Position numbers and translations under genes: made by a program. Below, one piece after another: positions 30,084-38,586 of a stretch of 64,000 bases of DNA; within the stretch, counting starts at the first letter, position 1; every line of letters begins with the position of its first letter. The DNA comes from Muricoccus nepalensis (GTDB lineage Bacteria; Pseudomonadota; Alphaproteobacteria; Acetobacterales; Acetobacteraceae): NCBI RefSeq assembly GCF_006438825.1, contig NZ_RCZP01000030.1, positions 1 through 64,000 on the forward strand. The letters run 5' to 3'. The notes beneath the pieces were generated by a model. The model did not search any database, was not told the origin of the DNA, and saw only the letters and a program-made list of their open reading frames with translations.

Positions 30084-30985
30084 GCACGACCACCGCCACG
30101 CCGGCCGTCCTCGCCCTGCCGGAGGCGGCGCCCGTCAAGGGACGGGGCTACTGGCAAGGGGTGGGGCGCCGGCTCTCGCGTGATCCGGTGACGCTGTTCT
30201 TCGGCTTCGTGCTGCTGCTGATGGCGTTGGCCATCCTGTTCGCGCCCTGGATCGCGCCGCACGACCCCTACCAGACGAGCATGATCCGCCGCCTGCGGCC
30301 GATCGGCTTCCAGGACTGGCGCTACCCGCTCGGCACGGACGAGCTCGGGCGGGACATGCTGACGCGGCTGCTCTACGGCGGCCGTCTGTCCTGGTTCCTC
30401 GGCATCACGCCGGTGCTGATCGCCTTCGTCATCGGGGGCACGCTGGGCGTCGTCGCGGGCTTCGCGGGGGGCTGGGTGAACATGCTGATCATGCGGACGA
30501 CGGACGTGTTCTACGCCTTTCCCTCCGTGCTGCTGGCGGTCGCCATCTCCGGGGCGCTCGGGCCGGGCATCTCGAACGCCATGCTGTCGCTCACCCTCGT
30601 CTTCATCCCGCAGATCATCCGCGTGGCCGAGAGCACGACGACCTCGGTCCGCAACCTCGACTACGTGGAATCCGCCCGGGCGAGCGGGGCGGGGGCCTTC
30701 ACCATCGTGCGCGCGCACGTGCTGCCCAACGTGCTCGGGCCGATCTTCGTCTACGCGACGAGCCTGATCAGCGTGTCGATGATCCTCGCCTCCGGCCTGT
30801 CCTTCCTCGGTCTCGGCACCAAGCCGCCGGAGCCGGAATGGGGGCTGATGCTGAACACGCTGCGCACCGCGATCTACAGCCAGCCGCTGATCGCCATGCT
30901 GCCCGGCGTCTGCATCTTCCTGACGAGCATGTGCTTCAACATGGTGAGCGACGGGCTGCGCTCAGCCATGGACGTTCGGGGATAG
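30080..30985 (+). CDS. peptide-type ABC transporter permease (DppC-like)
   Basis: A 301-residue permease, translationally coupled to the preceding one. FAPWIAPHDPYQT and PLGTDELGRDMLTRLLYGGR are DppC/OppC landmarks, and the coupling loop is ESARASGAGAFTIVRAHVLPN. About six membrane segments. It is the last transporter gene before a hairpin and the third binding-protein gene. Confidence 0.94.
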   Translation: MSTTTATPAVLALPEAAPVKGRGYWQGVGRRLSRDPVTLFFGFVLLLMALAILFAPWIAPHDPYQTSMIRRLRPIGFQDWRYPLGTDELGRDMLTRLLYGGRLSWFLGITPVLIAFVIGGTLGVVAGFAGGWVNMLIMRTTDVFYAFPSVLLAVAISGALGPGISNAMLSLTLVFIPQIIRVAESTTTSVRNLDYVESARASGAGAFTIVRAHVLPNVLGPIFVYATSLISVSMILASGLSFLGLGTKPPEPEWGLMLNTLRTAIYSQPLIAMLPGVCIFLTSMCFNMVSDGLRSAMDVRG

Positions 30986-31011
30986 GGTCGTTCCGGCACA
31001 GGCGTTGCTAG

Positions 31012-31041
31012 GCGGGTGGCTCCACCCACGGAGCCACCCGC
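31012..31041 (+). promoter_or_regulatory. hairpin masking the ribosome binding site of the next gene
   Basis: GCGGGTGGCTCC (31012-31023) pairs perfectly with GGAGCCACCCGC (31030-31041) around a 6-base loop. The 3' arm contains the only plausible ribosome binding site (GGAG, 31030-31033, 8 bases before the start) and ends at the base before the ATG at 31042. Folded RNA would block translation of binding protein 3; it might also slow transcription after the permease gene. Confidence 0.6.
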
Positions 31042-32652
31042 ATGACCCTGTCGCGCCGCGCCCTGCTGGGCGCCACCGGCCTCGCCACCCTTCCCTCCGG
31101 CCTGATGGTTCCCAGAGCGAGCGCGCAGGCGGAACGGGTGCTGCGCTACGGCATCTCGATGGCCGACATCCCGCTCACGGCGGGGCAGCCCGACCGAGGC
31201 GCGGGGGCCTACCAGTTCACGGGGCACACGATCTACGACCCGCTCGTCGCCTGGGAGATGGACGTCGCCGACCGGCCGGGGAAGCTGGTGCCGGGGCTGG
31301 CGACCTCCTGGGAGGCCGACCCGGCGGACCGTCGCCGCTGGACGCTCAAGCTGCGGCCTGGCGTGGCCTTCCACGACGGATCGGCCTTCGACGCCGAGGC
31401 GGTGGTCTGGAACCTCGAGAAGGTCATGAACCCCCAGGCGCCGCAGTTCGACCAGCGCCAAGCGGCGCAGGTGCGGCCGCGGCTGCCCTCGCTGGCCGCC
31501 TGGCGGAAGCTCGACGCGATGACGGTGGAGCTGACCACCAAGACCGTGGACAGCCTCTTCCCCTACCAGCTCCTCTGGTTCCTCATCTCCTCGCCGGCGC
31601 AGTTCGAGAAGCTCGGTCGCTCCTGGGACCGCTTCGCGGCCGAGCCGTCGGGCACCGGTCCCTTCAAGCTCGCGCGGCTCGTCCCGCGGGAGAGGGCGGA
31701 GCTGGTGCGGAACGCCGGCTACTGGAACCCGGCGCGGGTGCCGAAGGTGGACCGCCTGGTGCTCGTCTGCGCGCCCGACGCCGTCACGCGCAGCAACGCG
31801 CTGCTCTCGGGGCAGGTGGACCTGATCGAGACACCCGCGCTCGACATGGTGCCGCAGCTCAAGGCCGCCGGGAACCGCGTGGTGGAGAACGTCACCCCGC
31901 ATGTCTGGAACTACCATCTCTCGATGCTGGAGGGATCGCCCTGGCGCGACCTGCGGCTGCGGCAGGCGGCGAACCTCGCCATCAACCGGGACGACATCGT
32001 GGCCCTGCTCGGCGGGCTCGCGAAGCCGGCGACGGGCGTGGTGGACCCGGCCTCGCCCTGGTACGGCAACCCCTCCTTCAAGGTGCGCCACGACCCTGAC
32101 GAGGCGCGGCGGCTGGTGCAGGCGGCGGGCTTCTCGCCGCGCAACCCCCTTAAGACAAGGTTCCTGATCGCGACCGGCGGTTCCGGGCAGATGCTGTCCA
32201 TGCCGATGAACGAGTTCATCCAGCAGTCCTGGAAGGAGGTCGGCATCGAGGTGGAGTTCCAGCCGGTGGAGCTGGAGGTGCTCTACACGGCCTGGCGGAA
32301 CGGGGCGGCGCACGAATCCATGCGTGGGATCACCGCGAACAACGTCGCCTACGTCACCTCCGATCCGCTCTACGCGCTGGTGCGCTTCTTCCACTCGAAG
32401 CAGGTGGCGCCCGTCGGGGTGAACTGGTCGCACTACAGCGACGCGGAGACGGACGGCTTCATCGACCGGGCCATGCAGTCCTTCGACCCGGCCGAGCAGG
32501 ACCGGCTGATGGCGCGGGTGCACGAGCGCGTGGTGGACCAGGCGCTGCTCGTCTTCGTGGTGCACGACACGAACCCGCACGTGCTCGGCCGCAACGTGCG
32601 GGACTATGTGCAGGCGCAGCACTGGTTCCAGGACCTGACGACGCTCGCGTGA
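31042..32652 (+). CDS. peptide-type ABC transporter substrate-binding protein (family 5), paralogue 3
   Basis: A 536-residue SBP_bac_5 protein with a Sec/Tat-like signal (MTLSRRALLGATGLATLPSG, cleavage near ASAQA). The mature start LRYGISMADIPLTAGQPDRG matches paralogues 1 and 2, and VAFHDGSAFDAE, GTGPFKLARL and LRLRQAANLAINRDD follow. It lies 56 bases after the DppC-like gene and is likely co-transcribed, giving the transporter a second receptor. A strong hairpin abuts the start codon. The convergent M20 hydrolase gene ends 18 bases downstream. Confidence 0.92.
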   Translation: MTLSRRALLGATGLATLPSGLMVPRASAQAERVLRYGISMADIPLTAGQPDRGAGAYQFTGHTIYDPLVAWEMDVADRPGKLVPGLATSWEADPADRRRWTLKLRPGVAFHDGSAFDAEAVVWNLEKVMNPQAPQFDQRQAAQVRPRLPSLAAWRKLDAMTVELTTKTVDSLFPYQLLWFLISSPAQFEKLGRSWDRFAAEPSGTGPFKLARLVPRERAELVRNAGYWNPARVPKVDRLVLVCAPDAVTRSNALLSGQVDLIETPALDMVPQLKAAGNRVVENVTPHVWNYHLSMLEGSPWRDLRLRQAANLAINRDDIVALLGGLAKPATGVVDPASPWYGNPSFKVRHDPDEARRLVQAAGFSPRNPLKTRFLIATGGSGQMLSMPMNEFIQQSWKEVGIEVEFQPVELEVLYTAWRNGAAHESMRGITANNVAYVTSDPLYALVRFFHSKQVAPVGVNWSHYSDAETDGFIDRAMQSFDPAEQDRLMARVHERVVDQALLVFVVHDTNPHVLGRNVRDYVQAQHWFQDLTTLA

Positions 32653-32670
32653 GCCCGCGCGCCCGGTCCG

Positions 32671-34269
32671 TCAGAGCGGTTCGCCGGCGCCCGTGCCGTG
32701 GCGGGGGGTGGGGAAGGTCCACTCCTCGCCGCGCGGCGTGGTGACGTATTCGGGCCAGCGCAGGTCCACGGGCGGGTCGAAGTCGGGCGGCAGCAGCGGC
32801 CCGACCCATTCGGTGCCGCCGACGCCGCCGCCCGTGCGCTCGCGGAACTCGGCCTGGGCGGCCTCCAGCGTGCCGGGCCGGGTGGCGAGGTCCACCATGG
32901 TGAGCGCCATCGTCTTCGCCGCGACGAACAGGCCGGGGTCCACCGCCGCCGGCAGGCCGCCGAGCGCGAGATAGGGCCAGTTCGGGTAGGCGTAGCCCGC
33001 GCTGGGCGGCCGCAGCCGGGGGCGCGCGGCCAGCAGCCGCACCGTGGGGCAGTGCCAGGAATACTCGACGTAGTCGTCGGCGCTGAGATGCGTCTGCCAG
33101 CCCGCGAGGGTGCGGCGCAGCCTGGCGTCGTTGTCGGCGGGGGTGGTGAGGGTGGTGACGCCGGGGATGAAGGGGTTCTCCATCGGCTCGAGGCCGAGGT
33201 TGCGCTGGATCTCGCGCGCGAAGCCGAGGGCGTCCTCGCCGTAGCGGGGCGCGCCGACGGCCTGGAGGTTGGCCCAGGTGAGCGCCGTCAGCGCGTGGTT
33301 CGGCAGGCCGACGCGGGTCTTGGTGACCCAGCGGACATGCGCGCGGCACCCCGTCGCCAGGGCCGCCGAGCGCGCGTTGTTGGTCAGCACGCGCCAGATC
33401 TGTTCCTGGATGGCCAGCGAGGAGGAGCGCCAGGAGTACTGGATCTGGCTGAAGCGCGGCGCGAGGTTGTCCGAGGTGGCGCCCCCGTCGCCGAGGACGA
33501 ACTCGTTGAGCGTCCAGGAGCCGCTGTGCGGGAACATCGCCTCCTTCGTGTACTTCGTCGTCGTGTACATCAGGCACATCGCGTCAAGCGCGCCGGGGGA
33601 GCGCGCCACGGCGTGCGCGGCCTGGGTGGGCATGAGGGAGGGATCGACCCAGCCTTCCGGGTTCTCCGCCTCGAAGGTGATCACGGCGCTCCAGTAGGCG
33701 CCGAAGTGGATGTCGCCGGTGACCGTGTTGCTGGGCCAGGGATGCCAGACCACGGCGGCGTCCAGCCCGTCGTAGTAGCCCTTGGCGGCGTGGATGGGCT
33801 TGGAGCCGCAGACCTTCTCCGCGGGCTCGCCGAAGAGCGTCAGCGTGGCGCGGACGCCGTGCTGCTCGAACGCTGCCTTGGTGCCGAGCATGGCGGCCAG
33901 GGCCGCGGTGCCGAGCATCGAGTGCGGGTCGGTGTGGCCGGCGGCGTAGGGGTGCAGGCCGGCGCGCGGGGCGGGATGGGGCACCACCTGCTGGGAGTTG
34001 CCGGGAACGGCGTCGTACTCGGCGAAGCCGGCCAGCACCGGCCCGCCCTCGCCCCAGCGCGCGGCGAAGGCGGTGGGCATCCCGCCGGAGCCCTCCTCCA
34101 CGGCGAAGCCCTCCGCGCGCAGGATCTCGGCATAGGCCTGGAGGGAGCGGTACTCGCGCCAGGCCGGCTCCGCGAAGTCCCAGATCCGGGCGCAGAAGGC
34201 GGAGAGGCGCGGCTCGTTCGCCTCGATCCAGTCGAGGGCGGATCGGCGGACGGCGTTCGGGTCGGTCAT
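32671..34269 (-). CDS. M20-family amidohydrolase (AbgB-like)
   Basis: A 532-residue M20 metallopeptidase. AAGHTDPHSMLGTAAL supplies the first metal-binding His/Asp pair and FGEPAEKVCGSKP the catalytic glutamate region; AAVVWHPWPSN is also family-like. The dimerisation insert lies about residues 185-320. The closest named relatives are aminobenzoyl-glutamate hydrolase subunit B and related amide hydrolases that split N-acyl amino acids. It is a little longer than usual. No signal peptide, so it is cytoplasmic. Its place next to a peptide-type importer suggests it cleaves the imported amide. Confidence 0.88.
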   Translation of the reverse strand: MTDPNAVRRSALDWIEANEPRLSAFCARIWDFAEPAWREYRSLQAYAEILRAEGFAVEEGSGGMPTAFAARWGEGGPVLAGFAEYDAVPGNSQQVVPHPAPRAGLHPYAAGHTDPHSMLGTAALAAMLGTKAAFEQHGVRATLTLFGEPAEKVCGSKPIHAAKGYYDGLDAAVVWHPWPSNTVTGDIHFGAYWSAVITFEAENPEGWVDPSLMPTQAAHAVARSPGALDAMCLMYTTTKYTKEAMFPHSGSWTLNEFVLGDGGATSDNLAPRFSQIQYSWRSSSLAIQEQIWRVLTNNARSAALATGCRAHVRWVTKTRVGLPNHALTALTWANLQAVGAPRYGEDALGFAREIQRNLGLEPMENPFIPGVTTLTTPADNDARLRRTLAGWQTHLSADDYVEYSWHCPTVRLLAARPRLRPPSAGYAYPNWPYLALGGLPAAVDPGLFVAAKTMALTMVDLATRPGTLEAAQAEFRERTGGGVGGTEWVGPLLPPDFDPPVDLRWPEYVTTPRGEEWTFPTPRHGTGAGEPL

Positions 34270-34336
34270 CGCGGGGCGGGACTCCTGTCGGCGGGCACCG
34301 CGTGGCGGCGCCGGCGGCAGGCTAGGGCGGGGCGGC

Positions 34337-34354
34337 GGCGGGGTGAATCCCGCC
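34337..34354 (-). terminator. short hairpin after DUF4189 gene
   Basis: GGCGGG (34337-34342) and CCCGCC (34349-34354) with loop GTGAAT. It sits just beyond the stop of the minus-strand gene ending at 34358 and upstream of the M20 gene start. Weak, no T-run. Confidence 0.3.
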
Positions 34355-34357
34355 CGC

Positions 34358-35161
34358 TCAGCCCGCGCAGCGCGTCTCCGTGATGCGGCAGCGGCCGCCG
34401 CGCCCGATCCCGGCGCAGGTGGCGGCGGCCTGGCGCTCGGCGTCCTCGCGCGTCGGCCCCGTGCCGATCGCGGCGCCGACGACGGTGAACATGCTCGCGT
34501 GCTCCGTCGTCACCAGGGCGCCTCTCGGGCGGAGGGCGTGGGCGACCGTGGCGCAGCGGTCGGTGAAGTCGCCGGCCGGGCGGCAGGTGGCGCCGGCCTC
34601 GCCGATGCAGGCCGTCTCGGCCGCGCGGTGCGCGGAGACCCGGTCGGCCGCGCCCACCACCAGCCCGTAGCGGGGCGACGGCGCGGGGGCGAGGTGGATG
34701 GCGCCGAAGGGGCCGCCGCCGGCCTCTGCCGGGCCGGGCAGGATGCCGGGCCGCGGCGGCGCGTCCGGAGCCGTCGCGCGCCGGGCCGGCGCGGCCTCCC
34801 GCGCCCGGGGCGGGGCGGCGCGCGGCGGCGTCGCGGCCGAGGCGGGGACCGCCGCCGGCGTGCGGCCCGCGGCCGGCGGAACCGTCCAGGGGGTCCGGGG
34901 CTGGGGCATGACCGTGGCGGCGGTCACGTTCGCGCTGCCCATCGCCGCCGCGCGCGCGGCGCAGCGGACGAGGCAGGTCTGCACGCTGAGGGGGTTTTGC
35001 GCGTCCTCCGGGAACTGCGCCCCGCACTCCATCCGGCACATCGCCGCCACCGGTGAGGCTCCATCCGGCGCGGCCCCGGCCGGGCGGGTGGCGAGGAGGA
35101 GGGCGAGCGCGAGGCTGCACCCGATCCCCCCGGCGAGGCGTTGCATGGCCGTGCCGCGCAT
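34358..35161 (-). CDS. secreted DUF4189-domain protein
   Basis: A 267-residue exported protein. A signal peptide (LAGGIGCSLALALLLATRPA) is followed by a Cys-containing segment (AAMCRMECGAQF, TCLVRCAARA), a long Pro/Ala/Arg-rich linker (about residues 85-145) and a C-terminal DUF4189-like domain (FGAIHLAP, then repeated AA..C patterns such as AETACIGEAGATC and ERQAAATCAGIG). The even number of cysteines suggests disulfides in the periplasm. Function unknown. The start at 35161 has AGGAACCAGG directly upstream; an ATG at 35146 is also possible. It is divergent from a penicillin-binding protein gene. Confidence 0.75.
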   Translation of the reverse strand: MRGTAMQRLAGGIGCSLALALLLATRPAGAAPDGASPVAAMCRMECGAQFPEDAQNPLSVQTCLVRCAARAAAMGSANVTAATVMPQPRTPWTVPPAAGRTPAAVPASAATPPRAAPPRAREAAPARRATAPDAPPRPGILPGPAEAGGGPFGAIHLAPAPSPRYGLVVGAADRVSAHRAAETACIGEAGATCRPAGDFTDRCATVAHALRPRGALVTTEHASMFTVVGAAIGTGPTREDAERQAAATCAGIGRGGRCRITETRCAG

Positions 35162-35219
35162 CCTGGTTCCTGCGTGCCGAGGTTCCGCCCGCGCTGGCCG
35201 CGGGGATCACGGAACCAGG
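35162..35219. repeat. inverted repeat in divergent promoter region
   Basis: CCTGGTTCC (35162-35170) is the exact inverse of GGAACCAGG (35211-35219), 40 bases apart, and a further GGTTCC lies at 35181-35186. It fills the gap between the DUF4189 and penicillin-binding protein genes. It may be a set of regulator half-sites. Confidence 0.35.
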
Positions 35220-35242
35220 CCAACGTGCTAAGGTCCTCTGGC

Positions 35243-37114
35243 ATGCCGAGGGCCCCGATCGCAACGATTCCGCGCGCCGGCGCCACGAAGCGCGCGGGGA
35301 CCCCGGCGAGCGGCCCCGGCCCGCGCTCCCACCCTTCCTCCACGCCGCCGGCGGTGCGGGAGAGGCGCCGCCTGGCGCGCCGGATCGCCGCCTGGGCGCT
35401 GATGCTGACGGTCTGGGGCGGGCTGGCGCTCGGGATCGTGCTGCTCGTCTTCGCCTGGGACCTGCCGCGGCCCGAGGCGGCGCTGGAGACGACGCGCCGC
35501 CCCTCCGTGACGCTCGAATCGGCCGACGGGCGCCTCCTGTCCACCAGCGGCGACCTCTACGGGGAGACGGTGCGGCTGCGCGACCTGCCGGTCCACCTGC
35601 CGACCGCCCTCCTCGCCATCGAGGACCGGCGCTTCCGCTCCCATTTCGGCCTCGACCCCCTGGGGCTGCTGCGCGCGGCCTGGGTGAACCTGACCACCGG
35701 CCGCGTCGCGCAGGGCGGCTCCACCCTGACGCAGCAGCTGGCCAAGAACCTCTTCCTCACGCCCGAGCGGTCGCTCCGGCGAAAGGTGCAGGAGGCGATG
35801 CTGGCGCTCTGGCTCGAGGGGCGCTTCACCAAGGACCAGCTTCTCGAGATCTACCTCAACCGGGTCTATCTCGGCGGCGGCGCCTACGGCGTGGACGCGG
35901 CGGCGCGGCTCTACTTCGGGGTGCCGGCGCGGCGGCTTTCGGTCTGGCAGTCGGCGGTGCTGGCCGGGCTGCCCCGCGCGCCCTCGCGCCTCAACCCCCG
36001 CGCCAACCCCCGGGGGGCGGCCGAGCGCGGGGCGGAGGTCCTGCGCGCCATGGCCGCGACGGGGACGCTGACCGCGGCCCAGGCGGCGGCCGAGGCGGAG
36101 CGGATCGCCTTCCCGCCGCGCCCGTCCCGCGATTCCGGCTGGTTCGCGGACTGGGTGAACGAGGACCTGGCCAGCCGCTTCCCCGGCTCCGCCGACCTGA
36201 CGCTGCGCACGACGCTCGACCTGCGCGCGCAGGCCCTCGTCGAGGCGCGGCTCGAGGCCCTGCTCGCCGGGCCCGGGGCGGCGGCCGAGGTGGGGCAGGG
36301 GGCGGTGGTGGTGCTCGACGCCGCGACGGGGGCGGTGCGCGCCATGGCGGGCGGGCGGGACTACCGGCGCGGACCGTTCAACCGGGCGGTCTCGGCGCGG
36401 CGCCAGCCGGGCTCGGTGTTCAAGCCCTTCGTCTACCTCGCCGCGCTCGAGCACGGGCTGGCGCCCGACTCGACCGTCTCCGACCTGCCGCTCACCCTCG
36501 GGCGCTGGTCGCCGGGCAACGGCGCCTGGCGGGCGCGCGGCGACCTGCCGCTGGAGGACGCCCTCGCCCACAGCGTCAACACCGCGGCGGTGCGGGTCCT
36601 CGCCCGCGCGGGCGGCGCGCGGGAGGCGGCGGCCGTGGCGCGGCGGCTGGGGCTGGCGGGTCCCTTCCCGAACGACGCGACCATCGCGCTCGGCACCGGC
36701 GAGGCGAGCCTGCTGGAGCTGACCGCGGCCTTCGCGACCTTCGCCAACGGGGGGATGCGCGTGGTGCCGCACGGCATCGCCGCCGCCCGCGCCGACGGGC
36801 GGCCCGTCCCGGCCGGGCTGGCCGCCCCCGCACGCGCGGTGCAGCCCGAGGACGCCGCCGCGATCCGCCGCATGCTGGAGGCGGTGGTCTCCCGCGGCTC
36901 GGGCCGGGCGGCGGCGGTGGCCGGGCGCCCGGCCGCCGGGAAGACCGGTACGACCCAGGACTTCCGCGACGCCTGGTTCGTCGGCTTCTCGGGCGGCACG
37001 GTCATCGGCATCTGGCTCGGCAACGACGACGCGACGCCGATGGACGACGTCCGCGGCGGCACGCTTCCCGCACGCCTGTTTCACGACATCCTGGAAGGAC
37101 TGCCCCGATCATGA
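35243..37114 (+). CDS. bifunctional penicillin-binding protein, class A (PBP1A type)
   Basis: A 623-residue peptidoglycan synthase. A basic cytoplasmic tail and one membrane helix (WALMLTVWGGLALGIVLLVF) are followed by the GT51 transglycosylase domain (EDRRF with catalytic Glu127; GGSTLTQQLAKNLFL; IYLNRVYLGGGAYG). The transpeptidase domain has SxxK (Ser391-Lys394 in GSVFKPF), SVN (Ser444) and KTGT (Lys567). All catalytic residues are present, so it should polymerise and cross-link glycan strands in the periplasm. It is shorter than E. coli PBP1A because it lacks the inserted OB domain. ATG 35243 is chosen for fit with the family. Confidence 0.93.
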   Translation: MPRAPIATIPRAGATKRAGTPASGPGPRSHPSSTPPAVRERRRLARRIAAWALMLTVWGGLALGIVLLVFAWDLPRPEAALETTRRPSVTLESADGRLLSTSGDLYGETVRLRDLPVHLPTALLAIEDRRFRSHFGLDPLGLLRAAWVNLTTGRVAQGGSTLTQQLAKNLFLTPERSLRRKVQEAMLALWLEGRFTKDQLLEIYLNRVYLGGGAYGVDAAARLYFGVPARRLSVWQSAVLAGLPRAPSRLNPRANPRGAAERGAEVLRAMAATGTLTAAQAAAEAERIAFPPRPSRDSGWFADWVNEDLASRFPGSADLTLRTTLDLRAQALVEARLEALLAGPGAAAEVGQGAVVVLDAATGAVRAMAGGRDYRRGPFNRAVSARRQPGSVFKPFVYLAALEHGLAPDSTVSDLPLTLGRWSPGNGAWRARGDLPLEDALAHSVNTAAVRVLARAGGAREAAAVARRLGLAGPFPNDATIALGTGEASLLELTAAFATFANGGMRVVPHGIAAARADGRPVPAGLAAPARAVQPEDAAAIRRMLEAVVSRGSGRAAAVAGRPAAGKTGTTQDFRDAWFVGFSGGTVIGIWLGNDDATPMDDVRGGTLPARLFHDILEGLPRS

Positions 37115-37148
37115 CCGATCACCCCCAGCCCCCCCGGTGCGCGCCCTG

Positions 37149-37718
37149 ATGCCGGCGAACCATACGGGGCCGGAGAGCCTGCCCGCGGGCGAGCAGGCCA
37201 TGGCGCTGCTGCTGCGCCCGGTGCGCCACGCGGTGAACAACCTCTCGATGGTGATGAACGCCAACCTCGAGACCGCCGTCCCGCAGTTGCCGGAGGGGGA
37301 GAGGGTGACGAAGCAGGTCGCGCGCGCGCGGGACGCCGCGGTGGCCTATGACAACCTCGTGCGCGGCTTCCTCTCCCTCGGGCGGGAGGAGGGCGTGAAG
37401 GGCGTGCTGGCGGGGCGGCTGCTGCGGGAGCTGATGCCGCTCCTCGCGCTCGCGGCGGGCGGCCCGCTGGAGCTGGAGGTGGCGGACGCCGCGAAGGCGG
37501 TCCAGCGGCGCACGCCCACGCTCGAGGGGGCGCTCATCCTCGCGGCCTCGGGGGCCCGGGACCTGCCGGCCGGGCCGCTGCCGCCGCTGCGGCTGGAGGG
37601 GCTGCGGCTGGTCCTGGGCTGGCCGCTGCCGCCGGCCGCGCGGAGGTCGCTCGAGGATCTCGGGGTCGGGATCGAGGCGGCGGGGGAGGGGGTGGCCATC
37701 CTCCTGCCGCCGGGCTGA
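37149..37718 (+). CDS. degenerate histidine-kinase/phosphotransferase-like protein
   Basis: A 189-residue protein with no assigned name. VRHAVNNLSMVMNANLETA (His27) strongly resembles the H-box helix of histidine kinases. About 95 residues later, TLEGALILAASGARDLPAG resembles the N-box of the ATPase domain (typical LENALLNLAxNARDAMPxGG), but the ATP-contacting asparagine is missing and no glycine-rich G-boxes follow. It may be a ChpT-like phosphotransfer protein or a pseudokinase. No membrane segment or sensor domain. It follows the PBP gene after 34 bases; GTG 37137 is an alternative start. Convergent with the cyclodeaminase gene, 4 bases apart. Confidence 0.65.
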   Translation: MPANHTGPESLPAGEQAMALLLRPVRHAVNNLSMVMNANLETAVPQLPEGERVTKQVARARDAAVAYDNLVRGFLSLGREEGVKGVLAGRLLRELMPLLALAAGGPLELEVADAAKAVQRRTPTLEGALILAASGARDLPAGPLPPLRLEGLRLVLGWPLPPAARRSLEDLGVGIEAAGEGVAILLPPG

Positions 37719-37722
37719 GCGG

Positions 37723-38586
37723 CTATTCCCGGCCCTCGCCGGCGCGCGCGCCCTCGTAGGCGAGGATGGCGGCGGCGAGGTCCTCCCCGGCCCAGCCGAC
37801 CGACTTGAACACGGTCACCTCGGCCGCGTCCCGCCGGCCCGGGTGCCCGCCGCGGAGGAGGTCGCTCATCTCCGCCGCGACGTGGCCGGGACCGAAGGCG
37901 CCCTCGGCGATGGCCTGGACGACGTCGCCGGCCTCGGCCAGGGCGCCCGCGCGGGTGTCGACGACGAGGGTGGCGCGGGCCAGGAGGGCGGCGTCGGACT
38001 CCCGCATGTCCGCGCGGAAGGCGCCGACGAGGTCCACGTGCGTGCCGGGCCGGACGGCCTCCCCGCGCAGGAGCGGCTCCCGCGAAAGGGTGGCCGCCGA
38101 GACGATGTCAGCCCCGGCGGGGTCCGGGTCGGTGGTCGCCTCGGCCGGGTGCCCTTCGGCGCGAAGGCGAGCGGCCAGGCGCGCGGCCCGGGCCGGGTCG
38201 CGCGACCAGATGGCAATGCGCTCGATCGGGAAGGCGGAGGGATAGGCCGAGCCCAGCGCGTGGGCCACCTTGCCGCTGCCGAGCAGCAGCAGGCGGCGGC
38301 TGTCAGGCCGGGCGAGGTGCCGGGCCGCGAGGACGCTGGCCGCGGCGGTGCGCCGGTCGGTCAGCGCGCCGCCGTCGAGCAGGGCGAGCGGCGCCCCGGT
38401 CGCGGCGTCGGAGAGAAGGTAGGCCGCGTGGACGGCGGGGGCGTGGCCGGGCGCGACGTGCACGATCTTCACCCCGCTGTAGCGGCCGGCCTGCCAGGCC
38501 GGCATCAGCAAGAGCGTGTTGCGCTCGGCTCCTTCCGCCCAGGCGTGCGCGTGGCGCAGCGGCGCCTCGCAGCCGGTCTGGAACAT
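37723..38586 (-). CDS. ornithine cyclodeaminase / mu-crystallin family dehydrogenase
   Basis: At least 287 residues of an NAD(P)-dependent enzyme. LLLLGSGKVAHALGSAYPS is the Rossmann dinucleotide loop, GVKIVHVAPGH is the substrate-side motif, and DLVGAFRADMRESD is family-typical. Members convert ornithine to proline or act as alanine dehydrogenases or ketimine reductases. The interval begins at the first standard ATG (38586). In-frame sequence upstream to about 38658 encodes LLHLDHARVEALLPWAALVD, which looks like the normal family N-terminus, behind AAGGAGG but with only CTG codons to start from. It is divergent from the aap operon, suggesting amino-acid catabolism. Confidence 0.87.
   Translation of the reverse strand: MFQTGCEAPLRHAHAWAEGAERNTLLLMPAWQAGRYSGVKIVHVAPGHAPAVHAAYLLSDAATGAPLALLDGGALTDRRTAAASVLAARHLARPDSRRLLLLGSGKVAHALGSAYPSAFPIERIAIWSRDPARAARLAARLRAEGHPAEATTDPDPAGADIVSAATLSREPLLRGEAVRPGTHVDLVGAFRADMRESDAALLARATLVVDTRAGALAEAGDVVQAIAEGAFGPGHVAAEMSDLLRGGHPGRRDAAEVTVFKSVGWAGEDLAAAILAYEGARAGEGRE

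Noticed and set aside
36576-36833. Arg/Pro-rich minus-strand frame inside the penicillin-binding protein gene
   Set aside because: Antisense shadow of the transpeptidase domain with low-complexity composition.
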